Positions 41,047-52,775 of a DNA stretch of 64,000 nucleotides are shown here, piece after piece. Origin of the DNA: an uncultured Kiloniellaceae bacterium (GTDB lineage: Bacteria > Pseudomonadota > Alphaproteobacteria > Kiloniellales > Kiloniellaceae); assembly GCA_947493695.1 (NCBI GenBank), contig CANLSF010000004.1:310001-374000 (forward strand), given 5' to 3'. The translations under genes and the position numbers were made by a program. A model generated the notes under the pieces. It worked only from the letters and a program-made list of their open reading frames with translations. It was not told the origin of the DNA and did no database searches. Position 1 is the stretch's first letter; every line of letters starts with the position of its first letter.

Positions 41047-44000
41047 ATGGCTGGAAAGAGACCATCCCAAGGCGTCCTGAGTTACATAGCCCTGCGCGTT
41101 ATGTTGCCAATGATGGCGCTGTTGGCGATTGCCGCCACGATTACCATTCGTGAGATCGATGATACCAATGCCACCCACGTTGAGGAACAGTTGGCGATTC
41201 AATCTCTGAATACTTCGGAGATTCTTTCTCTCAGACTCGAAAATCTCATTGATGCCGTCAGCGCCCTTGCCGCCAATGATGTAATTACAAACGGCCTGAT
41301 CGACGAAACCAACAGGCATACCTACCTTCCGTCGTTTTTCGCCTCTTTGCGCCTGCCCGGCAGCCAGAAGAACAACATCGTCCTGGCGGACTACAAAGGT
41401 CGCCCGATTGCTTCGACTGATGGGAAAGTCAACTTTCAGGATAGCGACTGGGTCGACACGGTGATGTCAGGTGAGGCGTTCCTGGAAATAAGTCCGACCG
41501 AGCTGATCGTTGCCGTGCCTGTCGCCAACAACGGCATGCCGGAGGGGATGCTGGTCACTCTGTACTCCGCCGAGGGTGTAATCGAAACACTCGACTTTCC
41601 GTCTCTGTCCCGCCTGAGCGCTATTGTTGATACTGCGACAGGTGAGATCATTTACTCGACGACCGAGACATTCGGCAAACAGGGTGAACAGGACCCCGGC
41701 CCGAATCTTGAGGGCTGGGTCCAAAGCCGTAGTTTTGTGAACAGTCACGGTCAATCCGGAACTTTTGACAATAATCTGATTGTCGTAACAGGTGAACTGA
41801 CGCAGGAGGCCTATGCTGTTTCAAACAGAATCGACATGGTCGTGTTGCTCTCGTTCACTACGGCTGCCATCGCACTTCTGATTGCAACGGCCGTCGTGAC
41901 ATCTCTGGTCCGCCGGCCTTTGGTCGGCCTGATCAAGACCGTCAAGAGCATCAGTTCCGGCGCCTCCCTGAATGAACGCGCACGTGAGCAAGGCGTGAAA
42001 GAGTTTCGCCAGTTAAGTAATGCCTTTAACGGGATGCTTGAGCGCATAACGGAAACGACCGCCTCGAAGGAACAGGCTGAGCAGGCGAACAAGGCAAAGT
42101 CCGAATTCCTCGCCACCATGAGTCACGAAATCCGGACACCGATGAACGGCGTCATCGGAATGACCGGCTTACTGCTCGAAACCGAGTTGGAGCAGGAACA
42201 GCGTAAGTATGCGGAGACTATCCGCGAGTCCGGCGAAGCTCTGTTGGCTATCATTGACGATATTCTCGACTTTTCGAAACTTGAGGCCGGGAAAGTCGAA
42301 TTGGAACTGGTCGATTTCGCGCCGATCGCCGTCGTCGAAACAGTGACCGACCTGGTTGCTCAACGCGCCATTGCGAACGGAAACGAGATCCAGTCCTACA
42401 TCGACCCGGCGGTGCCAACCGGGGTGCGCGCCGATACGGCGCGGCTGCGTCAGATTCTGCTGAACCTCGCCGGCAATGCCACCAAGTTCACCAAGGGTGG
42501 ATCGATTTCTGTCTCTTGCGCTCTGGACGAGACATCCAGTTCCGAGCAGACCGTACTCAGGTTTTCCGTCAAGGATACCGGTATTGGTATCTCGAAAGAG
42601 GCTCAATCAAAACTCTTTCAGAAGTTCACTCAGGCGGATGCATCCACAACCCGGCGCTTTGGTGGCACCGGCCTGGGGCTGGCGATTTGTCAGCAGCTCG
42701 TGCAGTTAATGGGTGGTACGATTGGTATTGAGAGCGAACCAGGCGAAGGCAGTACTTTTAGTTTTACCATGCCCGTATCGCCTGCCGAAGGTGAGCTTGA
42801 AACGCATATCCCCGCCTCGCCCAAAGAAACCCTGCAAGGCAAAAAAGCCCTGATCGTCGATGATTCCGAGATGAATGTCCTGATCATGGAAAAACAGTTG
42901 CAGTCATGGGGGATGGTCACTGTTTCAACGTTGACCCCCACTAATGCCATTGCTCTTTTGCAGGAAGAGATGGACAAAGGGACACCTGTCGAAATCGCAT
43001 TCCTCGATTACATGATGCCCGATATCGATGGCGAAGACCTGATCAAGATGGTCAGGGATGTCCCGGCTTTCAAAGATCTCAAGGTTGTTCTCGCAACTTC
43101 AGGCATGGCCAGCCGACCGTTAACGGAATTGCAGGAATTGGGTTTTGACACGCGTCTTGTCAAACCGATCAGACAGTCCGATCTCTTCGACTCGATCAGC
43201 ACGCTCCTTCTCAATGAACAGGCTCCAAGCCGGGATTTGGCGAAGCCGAAAACGGCGGCACTAAGCAATTCAGTGTCCGGCCGGGTCCTGGTAGCGGAGG
43301 ACAACAAGGTCAATCAGATCGTCGCCGTCAAACTGCTCGAGTCCATGGGCCACACTACAGCGGTTGCTGAAAACGGGCTTGAGGCCGTGGAGGCTGTTCA
43401 GAAAGAGGCTTACGACCTCATTTTGATGGACATGCAGATGCCGGAAATGGATGGGCTTCAGGCGACCCGAGCCATCAGAGCTCTGGATGGCGAGGTTTCT
43501 CGTATCCCCATCGTGGCGCTCACCGCGAATGCCATTCAAGGAGACCAGGAACGTTGTATCGACTCGGGAATGAACGATTACATCAGTAAGCCGGTCGAAA
43601 AACAGGCACTGTTTGATGTTCTCGAGAAGTATCTTGTGTCGGATAACGACGGCGCAAGCGATGGAGATATGACCAAGGATGCAGAGGTCGCAGCGATTGA
43701 TGACGCAGCGGCCCAAAAGGATGCTTTCGTAAATTTCGAACGTCTTCTCGAGCTCTCCGACGAAATCGGTAACGAAGCCCTTGAGCTTATTGTCTCATCC
43801 TTCATCGATGACAGTCTTGTCCTGTTGGGAGAAGTCCAGGCACTTGCCGAGAACTCAGACGTCGACGGATTGAAAAAGAAGCTTCATAGCCTGGAAGGAA
43901 GCTCGGCCAATGTCGGTTTGGTAGTTTTAACGGAGCTTTGTCATGAGGCGACGGAAACACTTCAGACCGCACCCACGACACTTGAAGGAACGGCGCTCGA

Positions 44001-44079
44001 GCGCATGAAGGATGTTCATGACAAGTCCTGCAATGAAATCAGGGCCTGGATGAGCGACGCGAAGCGAGAGTCTGCCTAG
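41047..44079 (+). CDS. Hybrid histidine kinase with two receivers and Hpt domain
   Basis: Multi-domain sensor of 1010 aa. Order: membrane span (about 18-36), periplasmic sensor (37-258), second span (261-285), HAMP, HisKA with [19 protein letters not shown], HATPase with [10 protein letters not shown] and [12 protein letters not shown]. Then follow a first receiver ([23 protein letters not shown]), a second receiver ([25 protein letters not shown]) and a C-terminal Hpt domain with [12 protein letters not shown]. This is a complete phosphorelay in one chain; the output regulator is not encoded next to it. It is co-transcribed with the preceding binding protein. Confidence 0.9.
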   Translation: MAGKRPSQGVLSYIALRVMLPMMALLAIAATITIREIDDTNATHVEEQLAIQSLNTSEILSLRLENLIDAVSALAANDVITNGLIDETNRHTYLPSFFASLRLPGSQKNNIVLADYKGRPIASTDGKVNFQDSDWVDTVMSGEAFLEISPTELIVAVPVANNGMPEGMLVTLYSAEGVIETLDFPSLSRLSAIVDTATGEIIYSTTETFGKQGEQDPGPNLEGWVQSRSFVNSHGQSGTFDNNLIVVTGELTQEAYAVSNRIDMVVLLSFTTAAIALLIATAVVTSLVRRPLVGLIKTVKSISSGASLNERAREQGVKEFRQLSNAFNGMLERITETTASKEQAEQANKAKSEFLATMSHEIRTPMNGVIGMTGLLLETELEQEQRKYAETIRESGEALLAIIDDILDFSKLEAGKVELELVDFAPIAVVETVTDLVAQRAIANGNEIQSYIDPAVPTGVRADTARLRQILLNLAGNATKFTKGGSISVSCALDETSSSEQTVLRFSVKDTGIGISKEAQSKLFQKFTQADASTTRRFGGTGLGLAICQQLVQLMGGTIGIESEPGEGSTFSFTMPVSPAEGELETHIPASPKETLQGKKALIVDDSEMNVLIMEKQLQSWGMVTVSTLTPTNAIALLQEEMDKGTPVEIAFLDYMMPDIDGEDLIKMVRDVPAFKDLKVVLATSGMASRPLTELQELGFDTRLVKPIRQSDLFDSISTLLLNEQAPSRDLAKPKTAALSNSVSGRVLVAEDNKVNQIVAVKLLESMGHTTAVAENGLEAVEAVQKEAYDLILMDMQMPEMDGLQATRAIRALDGEVSRIPIVALTANAIQGDQERCIDSGMNDYISKPVEKQALFDVLEKYLVSDNDGASDGDMTKDAEVAAIDDAAAQKDAFVNFERLLELSDEIGNEALELIVSSFIDDSLVLLGEVQALAENSDVDGLKKKLHSLEGSSANVGLVVLTELCHEATETLQTAPTTLEGTALERMKDVHDKSCNEIRAWMSDAKRESA

Positions 44080-44540
44080 GCTGCATCTTCTGATAAAGCG
44101 ACCATATCGATGTGTTGAATTCCACCATCGTCGTAAGGTTCGCCCGGGACTGTGGTGAATCCGATTGAGTGGTAGAAGGCTTCCTGATCGACCTGTGCGG
44201 ACAGCTTTATCGGGGTGGCACTGTAAAGCCTGCGCGATTCGGTAAGAGCAGCTTCCATCATAACGCGCCCTAGTCCCTGCCCTCTTACACTCTTACGTAA
44301 CACCACCCGCGAGATCGCGGCGGTCGCGTTTCCACTGTGCTCGGGGCCGAGAAGACGAAGGTAGCCAACGAGACGGTCGTCGTGGAGAAGCAGAAGATGC
44401 CGCGCAAGCCTATCCAGGCCGTCGATATCCGAAAACAGCGACTGCTGTTCCACCACAAACACCTCGCTGCGCAGCTGCAGCAGGTCGTATAGGCGGTCAC
44501 GATCGAGGTCCTCGAAGTCGGCCCAGATAAGGCTTTGCAC
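44076..44540 (-). CDS. ElaA-like GNAT acetyltransferase
   Basis: Acetyltransferase of about 154 aa matching the ElaA group: [27 protein letters not shown] near the N-terminus and the acetyl-CoA loop [20 protein letters not shown]. The closing [16 protein letters not shown]-type segment (here [19 protein letters not shown]) is also typical. Substrate unknown. GTG at 44540 is preferred with AGGA upstream over a TTG at 44549. It overlaps the end of the hybrid kinase gene by four bases on the opposite strand and follows ssb by 33 bases. Confidence 0.85.
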   Translation of the reverse strand: MQSLIWADFEDLDRDRLYDLLQLRSEVFVVEQQSLFSDIDGLDRLARHLLLLHDDRLVGYLRLLGPEHSGNATAAISRVVLRKSVRGQGLGRVMMEAALTESRRLYSATPIKLSAQVDQEAFYHSIGFTTVPGEPYDDGGIQHIDMVALSEDAA

Positions 44541-44573
44541 GGATAACAATCCTGTCGGTAAGGACTTAGGTTT

Positions 44574-45134
44574 TTAGAATGGGATCTCATCATCGAGATC
44601 GCCGCCTGAGGGGCCGGAGCCACCACCGCCGGAGCCACCACCGCCGAAGCCGCCGCCACCCTGGCCACCGCCTCCGCCTTGACCGCCACTGCCCTGAGAG
44701 CCGCCGCTGCTGAAGCCACCACCATAGTTGCCGCCGCCCTGGCCGCCACCGTAGTCACCGCCAGCGCCTTGGCCACCTTCACTGCGGCCGTCGAGCATTG
44801 TCAGTTCACCGCGATAGCGTTGCAGGACTACTTCGGTGCTGTACTTTTCAACACCCTGCTGATCAGTCCATTTGCGCGTCTGAAGGGCGCCTTCAATATA
44901 GATTTTGGAACCCTTGCGCAGGAATTTCTCGACAACATCGACGAGTCGGTCGTTAAAAATCACGACCCGGTGCCATTCCGTCCGCTCACGGCGTTCGCCT
45001 GAATTGCGATCACGCCAGGTCTCGGACGTGGCGACCGAGAGGTTGGCGATTTTGGTGCCGTCTTGCGTGCTGCGAATCTCCGGATCGCGTCCGAGATTAC
45101 CAACGAGAATGACTTTATTTACGCTTCCGGCCAT
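44574..45134 (-). CDS. ssb: Single-stranded DNA-binding protein
   Basis: Protein of 186 aa. The OB fold covers residues 1-112 (NKVILVGNLGRDPEIR, TEWHRVVIFNDRLVDVVEKF, LQTRKWTDQQG), followed by a long Gly-rich linker and the acidic tip DLDDEIPF that binds partner proteins. It coats single-stranded DNA in replication, repair and recombination. It is divergent from uvrA with 235 bases between, a common alphaproteobacterial arrangement. Confidence 0.96.
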   Translation of the reverse strand: MAGSVNKVILVGNLGRDPEIRSTQDGTKIANLSVATSETWRDRNSGERRERTEWHRVVIFNDRLVDVVEKFLRKGSKIYIEGALQTRKWTDQQGVEKYSTEVVLQRYRGELTMLDGRSEGGQGAGGDYGGGQGGGNYGGGFSSGGSQGSGGQGGGGGQGGGGFGGGGSGGGGSGPSGGDLDDEIPF

Positions 45135-45369
45135 GCCGTTCTTCCCTGTATCTTCATAAACTCAATGTGCAGACTCGACTGTCGCCGAGACTCCTGGCGA
45201 CTTTAACGATAAGGTTCGCCCACTGCACCGGTTTTGTTACGTCAAAATTTTGCTTTCCGAGACTAACAAATTCGTTGCCGCTTCACCATATTCATGTTTT
45301 GTTCCCCTTCATATCGGTTGGGATCAGACCAACTGTTATGCGTTCTATTGAGGCCGATTGAAAAAAGTC

Positions 45370-48240
45370 ATGACCAGACAGTCCGACCCCGTCATCTCGG
45401 TGCGCGGTGCGCGCGAACATAACCTGAAGAACGTCAGCATCGACCTGCCGCGCGATCAGTTGGTGGTCATCACAGGCTTGAGCGGATCCGGTAAATCCTC
45501 GCTCGCCTTCGATACCATCTACGCCGAAGGGCAACGCCGCTACGTCGAGTCGCTGTCGGCTTATGCGCGTCAGTTTCTCGAGATGATGCAAAAGCCGGAT
45601 GTGGATTCGATTGACGGTCTCTCACCCGCCATTTCGATTGAACAGAAGACCACGTCAAAGAACCCGCGCTCGACCGTCGGAACCGTCACCGAGATTTACG
45701 ACTATCTGCGTCTGCTTTTTGCACGGGTCGGCATCCCCTACTCACCGGCTACGGGTCTGCCGATTGAAAGCCAGACGATCAGTCAGATGGTCGACCGGGT
45801 CATGGAGATGCCCGAGGGCAGCCGTCTTTACCTGCTGGCGCCCATTGTGCGCGGTCGCAAGGGCGAATACCGCAAGGAATTGGCGGAGCTTCAGAAACGC
45901 GGCTTTCAGCGGGTCAAGATCGATGGAGAACTTCATGAGATCGCCGAAGCCCCTGCCCTGAATAAGAAACTCAAGCACGACATCGAAGTGGTGGTCGACC
46001 GTCTTGTGGTGCGCGCGGACATCGAATCACGCCTGGCTGACAGCTTCGAGACCGCGCTGGAGCTGGCGGACGGCATCGCCTACACCGAGAACGCGGATGG
46101 CGGCGAGCGGACGGTCTTTTCGGCCCGCTTCGCCTGCCCGGTTTCTGGTTTCACCATCGACGAGATCGAGCCCCGCCTCTTTTCCTTTAACAATCCCTTC
46201 GGCGCCTGTTCCGCCTGTGATGGTCTGGGCATCGAAATGTTCTTCGACCCGGAGCTCAGCGTGCCGGACCAAGGTAAAACGCTGGCTGAGGGTGCTGTTG
46301 CCCCTTGGTCATCCACAACGGCTCAGTATTACAAACAAACCCTTGATTCGATTGCACGTCACTACGGCGTTTCAGCGCGTGTGCCCTGGCGGGAGCTGCC
46401 GGAAAAGGTGCGCAACACCATCCTGAACGGGTCCGGTAGAGAGCCGATCACCATGCGCTATGACGATGGTTTACGGACTTACGAAACCTCCAAACCTTTC
46501 GAGGGTGTTTTGCCGAATATGGCCCGCCGCTGGCGGGAAACCGACAGCGACTGGGTGCGCGAGGAGCTGTCGAAGTATCAGGCCACCCAACCCTGCGATG
46601 CCTGCAACGGTCACCGGCTGAAGCCGGAGACGCTGGCGGTCAAGATCGCTGGACTGCATATTGGCGAAGCCTCGCAATTTGGTGTTGCCGAGGCCGCAGA
46701 GTGGTTCGATAGCCTGCACGAGAAGCTGACACCCAAGCAGCAGGAGATTGCCGGGCGTATTCTGAAGGAAATCAACGAACGTCTGCGCTTCCTGGTCGAT
46801 GTTGGCCTGGAATATCTGACTCTCAGTCGGGGTTCCGCGACGCTTTCAGGCGGTGAAAGTCAGCGAATCCGGCTGGCATCCCAGATCGGATCGGGTCTGA
46901 CTGGTGTTCTCTATGTACTGGACGAGCCTTCTATTGGACTGCATCAGCGCGATAACGCGCGCCTGCTTGAAACTCTCAAACGTCTCCGGGATTTGGGTAA
47001 CACCGTCATCGTGGTCGAGCATGACGAAGATGCCATCCGTACTGCTGACTATCTGGTCGACATGGGGCCGAAGGCTGGAACCCATGGCGGCGAAGTGGTC
47101 GCGAAAGGACTTCCGGAAGAAGTGATGGCGGTAAAAGGCAGTCTCACAGCAGACTATCTGACCGGTCGGCGCATGATCGACATACCGGAAACACGGCGCA
47201 AAGGGCGCAAAAAGCAGGTTTTGAGCGTCAAATCGGCCAGTGCGAATAACCTTCAGGACGTTAGTATCAGTATCCCTCTGGGAACCTTCTCCTGTGTCAC
47301 GGGTGTTTCCGGCAGCGGTAAATCGACCCTGATTATTGAGACTCTCTTCAAAGCGGTCGCCCGGCGCCTGCACAACACCAAGGATACGCCTTCCAAGCAT
47401 GAAGCCATCGAAGGCCTGCAGTTCCTGGACAAGGTGATCGATATCGACCAATCCCCGATTGGCCGGACGCCCCGCTCTAACCCCGCCACCTACACCGGCT
47501 GTTTCACCCCGATCCGCGAATGGTTCTCGGGTCTGCCCGAGGCCAATGCGCGTGGTTACAAACCGGGGCGCTTTTCGTTCAACGTCAAGGGCGGACGCTG
47601 CGAGGCCTGTCAGGGCGACGGCATGATCAAGATCGAGATGCATTTCCTGCCGGATGTCTATGTGCAGTGCGATGTCTGCAAGGGGAAGCGGTACAACCGT
47701 GAGACCCTGGAGATCGTCTTTAAGGGCAAGAGCATCTCGGATGTTCTGGATATGACCGTTGATGAAGGCGTTGAGTTCTTCAAGGCGGTCCCGGCGATTC
47801 GCAACAAGCTTGAGACACTGGCACGGGTCGGACTTGGCTACATTCATGTCGGTCAGGCGGCAACCACTCTGTCAGGCGGCGAGGCACAGCGGGTCAAACT
47901 GGCAAAGGAACTTTCCCGCAAGGCGACAGGCCGCACGCTCTATATTCTGGACGAGCCGACAACGGGCCTGCATTTCGAGGATGTCCGGAAACTTCTCGAA
48001 GTCCTCCAGGCGCTGGTCGATCAGGGCAATACGGTTCTGGTGATCGAACACAATCTCGAAGTCATCAAGGTGGCAGACTGGATTGTCGATCTGGGTCCTG
48101 AAGGCGGCGACAAGGGCGGCCGGATCGTCGCAAGCGGGACTCCGGAGGAGGTGGCAGAGGTCGCTGAGAGCTTCACCGGCCAGTATCTCGCCCCATACCT
48201 GAATGGCAATGCGGCTGAAGACCGGCAAAAAAGCGCATGA
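45370..48240 (+). CDS. uvrA: UvrABC system protein A
   Basis: Damage-sensing ATPase of nucleotide excision repair (956 aa). First ABC half: Walker [13 protein letters not shown], signature [14 protein letters not shown]. Second half: Walker [11 protein letters not shown], signature [16 protein letters not shown]. Zinc modules are [12 protein letters not shown] and [13 protein letters not shown] with [13 protein letters not shown] at 45370 is preferred over TTG at 45358. A search of the ssb-uvrA interval for the alphaproteobacterial LexA box (GTTC-N7-GTTC) found no perfect copy. Its stop overlaps the start of a GNAT gene. Confidence 0.97.
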   Translation: MTRQSDPVISVRGAREHNLKNVSIDLPRDQLVVITGLSGSGKSSLAFDTIYAEGQRRYVESLSAYARQFLEMMQKPDVDSIDGLSPAISIEQKTTSKNPRSTVGTVTEIYDYLRLLFARVGIPYSPATGLPIESQTISQMVDRVMEMPEGSRLYLLAPIVRGRKGEYRKELAELQKRGFQRVKIDGELHEIAEAPALNKKLKHDIEVVVDRLVVRADIESRLADSFETALELADGIAYTENADGGERTVFSARFACPVSGFTIDEIEPRLFSFNNPFGACSACDGLGIEMFFDPELSVPDQGKTLAEGAVAPWSSTTAQYYKQTLDSIARHYGVSARVPWRELPEKVRNTILNGSGREPITMRYDDGLRTYETSKPFEGVLPNMARRWRETDSDWVREELSKYQATQPCDACNGHRLKPETLAVKIAGLHIGEASQFGVAEAAEWFDSLHEKLTPKQQEIAGRILKEINERLRFLVDVGLEYLTLSRGSATLSGGESQRIRLASQIGSGLTGVLYVLDEPSIGLHQRDNARLLETLKRLRDLGNTVIVVEHDEDAIRTADYLVDMGPKAGTHGGEVVAKGLPEEVMAVKGSLTADYLTGRRMIDIPETRRKGRKKQVLSVKSASANNLQDVSISIPLGTFSCVTGVSGSGKSTLIIETLFKAVARRLHNTKDTPSKHEAIEGLQFLDKVIDIDQSPIGRTPRSNPATYTGCFTPIREWFSGLPEANARGYKPGRFSFNVKGGRCEACQGDGMIKIEMHFLPDVYVQCDVCKGKRYNRETLEIVFKGKSISDVLDMTVDEGVEFFKAVPAIRNKLETLARVGLGYIHVGQAATTLSGGEAQRVKLAKELSRKATGRTLYILDEPTTGLHFEDVRKLLEVLQALVDQGNTVLVIEHNLEVIKVADWIVDLGPEGGDKGGRIVASGTPEEVAEVAESFTGQYLAPYLNGNAAEDRQKSA

Positions 48241-48740
48241 GTGTGGGAGAGTTCTCTTTCCGTCTCGCGGGTCCTGGCGACTCGGACACAGTCGCCGAGC
48301 TCTTTTATCTCTGTGATCTTCACTATTGGGGCGAGCGAGCCCCTCCGGCGGAGGCGATGCGGGAGCACGTGCGCAACCGTGTCATGGTGGAAGCAGCAAC
48401 GACTGAGATCCTCTTGATCGAGCAAGAGGGAAAGGCACTCGGCTTCGCGAGTTTTAGCGTGCTCTATCCGGCGCCTGATCTCGGGGGCGCTCTCTATCTC
48501 AAGGATCTCTTCACCCGCAGTGAGACGCGAGGCCGGGGCGCAGGCGAAGCCGTGATGCGCGCGTTGGCTGGAATCGCAGTCGAGCGCGGATGCTGCCGCT
48601 TTGACTGGACGGCTGAAGACCATAATCCACGGGCCATGGCATTTTACGATAATCTGGGCGCTCAGCGGATCACAGAGAAGGTCTACTATCGCTTCGATGG
48701 AGACCGCCTTAAGGAATTTGCCAGCAAATCGGACAGGTGA
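48237..48740 (+). CDS. GNAT family N-acetyltransferase
   Basis: Acetyltransferase of 167 aa. The acetyl-CoA-binding segment is [20 protein letters not shown] and the following part is [18 protein letters not shown]. It starts within the uvrA stop (ATGA overlap), so it is translationally coupled to uvrA. The substrate and any link to repair are unknown. Confidence 0.85.
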   Translation: MSVGEFSFRLAGPGDSDTVAELFYLCDLHYWGERAPPAEAMREHVRNRVMVEAATTEILLIEQEGKALGFASFSVLYPAPDLGGALYLKDLFTRSETRGRGAGEAVMRALAGIAVERGCCRFDWTAEDHNPRAMAFYDNLGAQRITEKVYYRFDGDRLKEFASKSDR

Positions 48741-48936
48741 TTCGGACCTCTCTATTCGCTGTTCCCAGTCAATTCACAAGGTACGCAGCGTCCCGATGGA
48801 GCCTCAGCAAGCCCGAAAGATAGCTAAAACGGGCTTTCAGAGGCGAAGCGACTTAAAATTCTAGATTGAACTTGATCTGCTGCTAAGCTCGCGAGTGCGC
48901 TTGAGACGTTTCAAGTCGACGAAAGGGGATGTTTGA

Positions 48937-49929
48937 ATGCGGCGGTCGTTACTTTTTCTGGTTTTCAGTTGTTTGGCATTAAGCGCCTGCGTACAGACAC
49001 CGCAGCTGATTACCAAGCAACGGGATCCTGGAACCGGGCCATTCCTGATCGGGACGGGAACCGGGGCTGGGCTATACCATTTCCTGGGTCAGGAAATCTG
49101 TCGGAACTACGCGCTGGACTATGCCGTAGACTCTTCGTCGTGCGATACGCTGGTTCAAAGAAAAAGCGAAAGCAAACTCAGGCTGCTCCAGAGCCAGATA
49201 CTGGATCTGGCGATTGTCGACTCCGCCTGGGTGCGTTCCGCCGCCAATGGGATTGGCCCCTTCACCAATACAGGCCCGATGAACGACTTACGTGGCGTAA
49301 TGTCCTTTTATGCCCAGCCCTTGACCGTCGTTGTCAAACGCAACTCCGATATTACTGAATTTGATCAACTCACAAACGCTCGCCTGATCTCCACGACGAA
49401 CAGTTATAACGATGCGACGTTCAGCCTTTTGCGCAATATGAAAGGATGGACAGACGCAAGTTTTCTGTCGCTCGAAAAGGTTAAATCCCTCCGCACGGCT
49501 CTGGACGCCTTCTGCGAGGGGGAAGCGGACGCAATGGTGGCAACCAGCGCCCATCCGAGTGGATTTGTTCAGCAAGCGACAGCCGAGTGTGGTGGCAGGC
49601 TTCTGCCAATTGAAGACCCCAGGATTGCCGATGAGATTGCGGATAACCCAGCCTTAGCGCTCGCATCAATTCCGCCAAAGATGTATGTCGGCCAGTCCGG
49701 TAGAATCCCGACTTTCGGCCATCGCACCCTTCTCGTTGCACGCAGCGATACGCCGGACGCGGTTGTCGAGGCGGTTGTTAATGCTGTTTTAGATAACCTC
49801 AGCACCATCAAAAAACGCCATCCTGCGTTTGTGGAATTAAATCCCCGAGAGATGGTTTCCGCAGGATTACCGGTTGCCTTGCATCCGGCGGCAGAGGCGA
49901 TTTATCGGCGGGAAGGCATCTTGCGCTAA
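48937..49929 (+). CDS. TAXI-family solute-binding lipoprotein
   Basis: Protein of 330 aa with a lipobox LALSAC (Cys about residue 18) and the fold of TRAP-associated extracytoplasmic immunogenic (TAXI) binding proteins: FLIGTGTGAGLYHFLGQEIC near the start, LLQSQILDLAIVDSAW, and GEADAMVATSAHP. TAXI proteins normally serve TRAP permeases (DctQM type); none is encoded nearby, and lipidation is unusual. It may be a ligand-binding partner of another system. Confidence 0.82.
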   Translation: MRRSLLFLVFSCLALSACVQTPQLITKQRDPGTGPFLIGTGTGAGLYHFLGQEICRNYALDYAVDSSSCDTLVQRKSESKLRLLQSQILDLAIVDSAWVRSAANGIGPFTNTGPMNDLRGVMSFYAQPLTVVVKRNSDITEFDQLTNARLISTTNSYNDATFSLLRNMKGWTDASFLSLEKVKSLRTALDAFCEGEADAMVATSAHPSGFVQQATAECGGRLLPIEDPRIADEIADNPALALASIPPKMYVGQSGRIPTFGHRTLLVARSDTPDAVVEAVVNAVLDNLSTIKKRHPAFVELNPREMVSAGLPVALHPAAEAIYRREGILR

Positions 49930-50034
49930 GGCGTTTTGCCGCAAAGTTGATTCAAGAAAACGCAACAACCTAAAAAGCCCGAAAGAGCGCTTTGAAGACT
50001 GTCCGTCGACCTTTTCTTGGAGTATCTTCCGGCC

Positions 50035-51408
50035 ATGACAACTCAAGATATCAAGCCCGTCCACGTCGTGGGCGGAGGCATGGCCGGCAGCGAAGCTGCC
50101 TGGCAGATTGCCGAGGCAGGCGTCCCCGTCGTTCTGCATGAAATGCGTCCGGTGCGTAAAACCGATGCCCATTCGACCGAAGGTCTGGCGGAATTGGTTT
50201 GCTCCAACTCCTTCCGCTCCGACGATGCCATGAACAATGCCGTCGGATTGCTCCATGAGGAAATGCGCCGCCTGGGTTCGATTATCATGTCCGCCGGTGA
50301 TGCGCACAAGCTGCCTGCCGGCGGTGCGTTGGCCGTGGACCGGGACGCTTTCTCTCAGGAAGTCACTCAACGCCTTGAGGCTCACCCGCTGGTCGACATC
50401 CAGCGGGAAGAGGTCGGCGGTGTGCCGCCCGAGGACTGGGATTCGGTCATCCTGGCGACAGGGCCCCTCACCTCACCGGATCTGGCCGAAGCCATCGGCA
50501 GTCTGACAGGCGAGGATTATCTGGCTTTTTTCGATGCGATTGCGCCGATTATCTACAAGGAATCGATCGACTTCGATAAGGCCTGGTTCCAATCCCGCTA
50601 TGATAAGGTCGGGCCTGAAGGCGACGGCGCTGACTACATCAACTGCGCGCTGACCAAGGAAGGTTATGACAGCTTTATCAATGACCTGATTGAAGGCGAG
50701 AAGACCGATTTCAAGGAATGGGAGTCCTCGACTCCCTATTTCGAAGGCTGTCTTCCGATTGAGGTCATGGCGGAACGCGGTCCCGAAACGCTGCGCTTCG
50801 GTCCTATGAAGCCGGTCGGGCTTCAGGATCCACGCAGCGACGCCAGACCCCATGCCGTAGTACAGCTTCGTCAGGACAACGCCCTCGGTACGCTCTACAA
50901 TATCGTCGGCTTCCAGACCAAACTGAAATACGCCGAACAGGTCAGGGTTTTCCGGTCCATTCCGGGGCTCGAGAATGCGGAGTTCGCCCGGCTTGGTGGT
51001 TTGCACCGTAATACTTTCATCAACTCACCACGTTTGCTGGATGCCAGCATGCGCCTGAAACCGACGCCGCGTATTCGTTTCGCCGGTCAGATCACTGGGG
51101 TCGAGGGATATGTGGAAAGTGCGGCAACGGGTCTGCTCTCCGGACGCTTTGCGGCTGCCGAACGGCTTGGCCGCGAGGTGCTTCCGCCGCCGCCTACCAC
51201 GGCACATGGCGCCCTCCTCTCCCACATCACAGGCGGTGCGGATGCCAAGACCTTCCAGCCTATGAACGTCAACTTTGGCCTCTTTCCGCCTTTGGAAAAG
51301 ATCGAAGGCAAGAAGATCAAAAAGAAGGAGCGCAAACCGGCCATGGCCCAACGCGCCCTTGATGACCTGGCGCAATGGAGTGGTAGCGGGAGCGCAGAAG
51401 CAGCTTGA
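50035..51408 (+). CDS. trmFO: Folate-dependent tRNA (m5U54) methyltransferase
   Basis: FAD- and folate-dependent enzyme that methylates U54 in the T loop of tRNA (457 aa, normal length). The FAD motif [16 protein letters not shown] is at the N-terminus, followed by [20 protein letters not shown] and [10 protein letters not shown]. Further signatures are [25 protein letters not shown] and [20 protein letters not shown] at 50035 is chosen over the TTG at 50017, which forms part of the ribosome binding site region (TTGGAGT). A terminator follows. Confidence 0.95.
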   Translation: MTTQDIKPVHVVGGGMAGSEAAWQIAEAGVPVVLHEMRPVRKTDAHSTEGLAELVCSNSFRSDDAMNNAVGLLHEEMRRLGSIIMSAGDAHKLPAGGALAVDRDAFSQEVTQRLEAHPLVDIQREEVGGVPPEDWDSVILATGPLTSPDLAEAIGSLTGEDYLAFFDAIAPIIYKESIDFDKAWFQSRYDKVGPEGDGADYINCALTKEGYDSFINDLIEGEKTDFKEWESSTPYFEGCLPIEVMAERGPETLRFGPMKPVGLQDPRSDARPHAVVQLRQDNALGTLYNIVGFQTKLKYAEQVRVFRSIPGLENAEFARLGGLHRNTFINSPRLLDASMRLKPTPRIRFAGQITGVEGYVESAATGLLSGRFAAAERLGREVLPPPPTTAHGALLSHITGGADAKTFQPMNVNFGLFPPLEKIEGKKIKKKERKPAMAQRALDDLAQWSGSGSAEAA

Positions 51409-51714
51409 ATCTGTTGTGCTGGAGAAGATGAGTCCGGCAGTCATTGCAAACTTGCATCAAAAACATGCGCCTTCTCGGCTTCTCGCTGCGCGGCTTTAGC
51501 TGTACTCAATGTCACACGAGTGCACTCTAAATTCTATTTAGAGCAGATTTCATCCCTAGCACTCGGAGGCGGGCGGTCGTCGGGCGGCGTTTAAACCGCC
51601 CGCCTTTTCTTGTTTCGGAACAATACACGCGCTGTACATCGCCTCGATACTGCGATTTCAGGCAGATCAAATTTCGGTAAATCTCAGGACGTCGCTGACT
51701 TGCGTTCAGACGAT
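51409..51714. other. Intergenic region with terminator
   Basis: 306 bases between convergent trmFO and the NDUFAF6-like gene. It holds the GC-rich terminator at 51568-51608. No ORF is supported. Confidence 0.55.
51568..51608 (+). terminator. Terminator after trmFO
   Basis: Arms GGCGGGCGG (51568-51576) and CCGCCCGCC (51596-51604) pair perfectly over nine bases; an alternative inner hairpin GGGCGG/CCGCCC (51582-51601) also forms. Four T follow. Confidence 0.7.
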
Positions 51715-52560
51715 CTAATAGCGTCCCAGCAGGTAGGCGATAAAAAGTTTGAATGCCAGGCCGTGATTAGGGCCTTGAGCTCTGGGAGCAAGGGGATCCC
51801 ACCCCGCAGCAGCAAGGTTATTAAGGTATTGCCGTGCGATAACGGCAGGTAAAACCGCAGCTACCGTTGAGCGCTCGAACCGCTGCCTGTGCGCTCGCGC
51901 TTCTTTCAGATGTTTTTCCGCACGCTTTGCAACTTCCTCAGTGACTTTCACCAAAGCGTCGCTGCGCCGCAGTTCAAAGAGATCTCCCTGTTCCAGCCCA
52001 TGCTTATCAGCCAGATCCGTGGGGAGGAAAGACCGCTTGCGCGCGGCATGAAAAGGTACGGCTCGCAAGAGTCCGATCATGGCCCAAGCCGAACCGACAT
52101 GATCGGCAGATTGAAGCGCAACCTCTTCTTGCGAACCAAGAATCATTGCTGCCAAACGTGAGAGTGCCGCGGAAGTGTTCGCCGCGTAGGCTTCAAACGC
52201 CTCGAGATCGCAGGGCGGTTCATCTTCGAGGTCCAGTTCACGACCGTTGATGATCTTATCGAAGAGAACTCTGGGGAGGTCGTATTGCGTCACCGCAACA
52301 GCCAGGGGTTCGACAACGGCATGTTTGCGTGGTTTGCCGTCATAAATCCCGTCGAGGGCTTCGCGCCACCACTGCAGTCTGATCCGCCCGAGCATCGCTT
52401 CGCTCACGACTTCGGCGGTTTTGGCGATTTCCAGGTTGAAGGCGTAGAGCGCGAAAAGGGCTTCGCGGTGTGCGGTAGGTGCGAAGAGACAGGTTAGAAA
52501 GCGGTCATGGTCATGCGTGCGGACCTCTTGCCCGCAGTAGGAAAGTTGCGTCGCCGTCAT
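51715..52560 (-). CDS. NDUFAF6-like phytoene/squalene synthase family protein
   Basis: Protein of 281 aa with the trans-isoprenyl-diphosphate synthase fold but without the Asp-rich catalytic motifs: the first region reads AFNLEIAKTAEVVSEAMLGRIRLQWWREAL and the second HVGSAWAMIGLLRAVPFHAARKR, both matching mitochondrial NDUFAF6, a complex I assembly factor. A role in NADH dehydrogenase assembly rather than carotenoid or hopanoid synthesis is therefore likely. It is soluble and probably membrane-associated. A Mth938/NDUFAF3-like gene lies 2 kb downstream, separated by two unrelated genes. Confidence 0.85.
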   Translation of the reverse strand: MTATQLSYCGQEVRTHDHDRFLTCLFAPTAHREALFALYAFNLEIAKTAEVVSEAMLGRIRLQWWREALDGIYDGKPRKHAVVEPLAVAVTQYDLPRVLFDKIINGRELDLEDEPPCDLEAFEAYAANTSAALSRLAAMILGSQEEVALQSADHVGSAWAMIGLLRAVPFHAARKRSFLPTDLADKHGLEQGDLFELRRSDALVKVTEEVAKRAEKHLKEARAHRQRFERSTVAAVLPAVIARQYLNNLAAAGWDPLAPRAQGPNHGLAFKLFIAYLLGRY

Positions 52561-52667
52561 AACTTGTTCCGGGCGTCTGAATACATCGGGCGACTATAGG
52601 CAAAGCAGCCCGGCACGCAACGGCTCAACCTCATAGCCGCAAGTTTTAGAATTATTACCATTAACAA

Positions 52668-52695
52668 TTGACGCCTACGGCGTGAGCGCTATCTT
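52668..52695 (+). promoter_or_regulatory. Putative sodB promoter
   Basis: TTGACG (52668-52673), a 16-base spacer and TATCTT (52690-52695) form a plausible sigma-70 pair, 80 bases upstream of the sodB start codon. Confidence 0.4.
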
Positions 52696-52775
52696 CCTAA
52701 CAAGTTTTCCAAACGATAGACGAGTGGGTCTATCATCAGCAAACCAGCAACGACCAGATACAGGAGTGCACAAGC

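Noticed and set aside
45135-45369. LexA box between ssb and uvrA
   Set aside because: Expected from biology, but no GTTC-N7-GTTC or GAAC-N7-GAAC was found by eye.
46846-47847. 333-codon minus-strand ORF
   Set aside because: Antisense to uvrA; an artefact of biased codon use.
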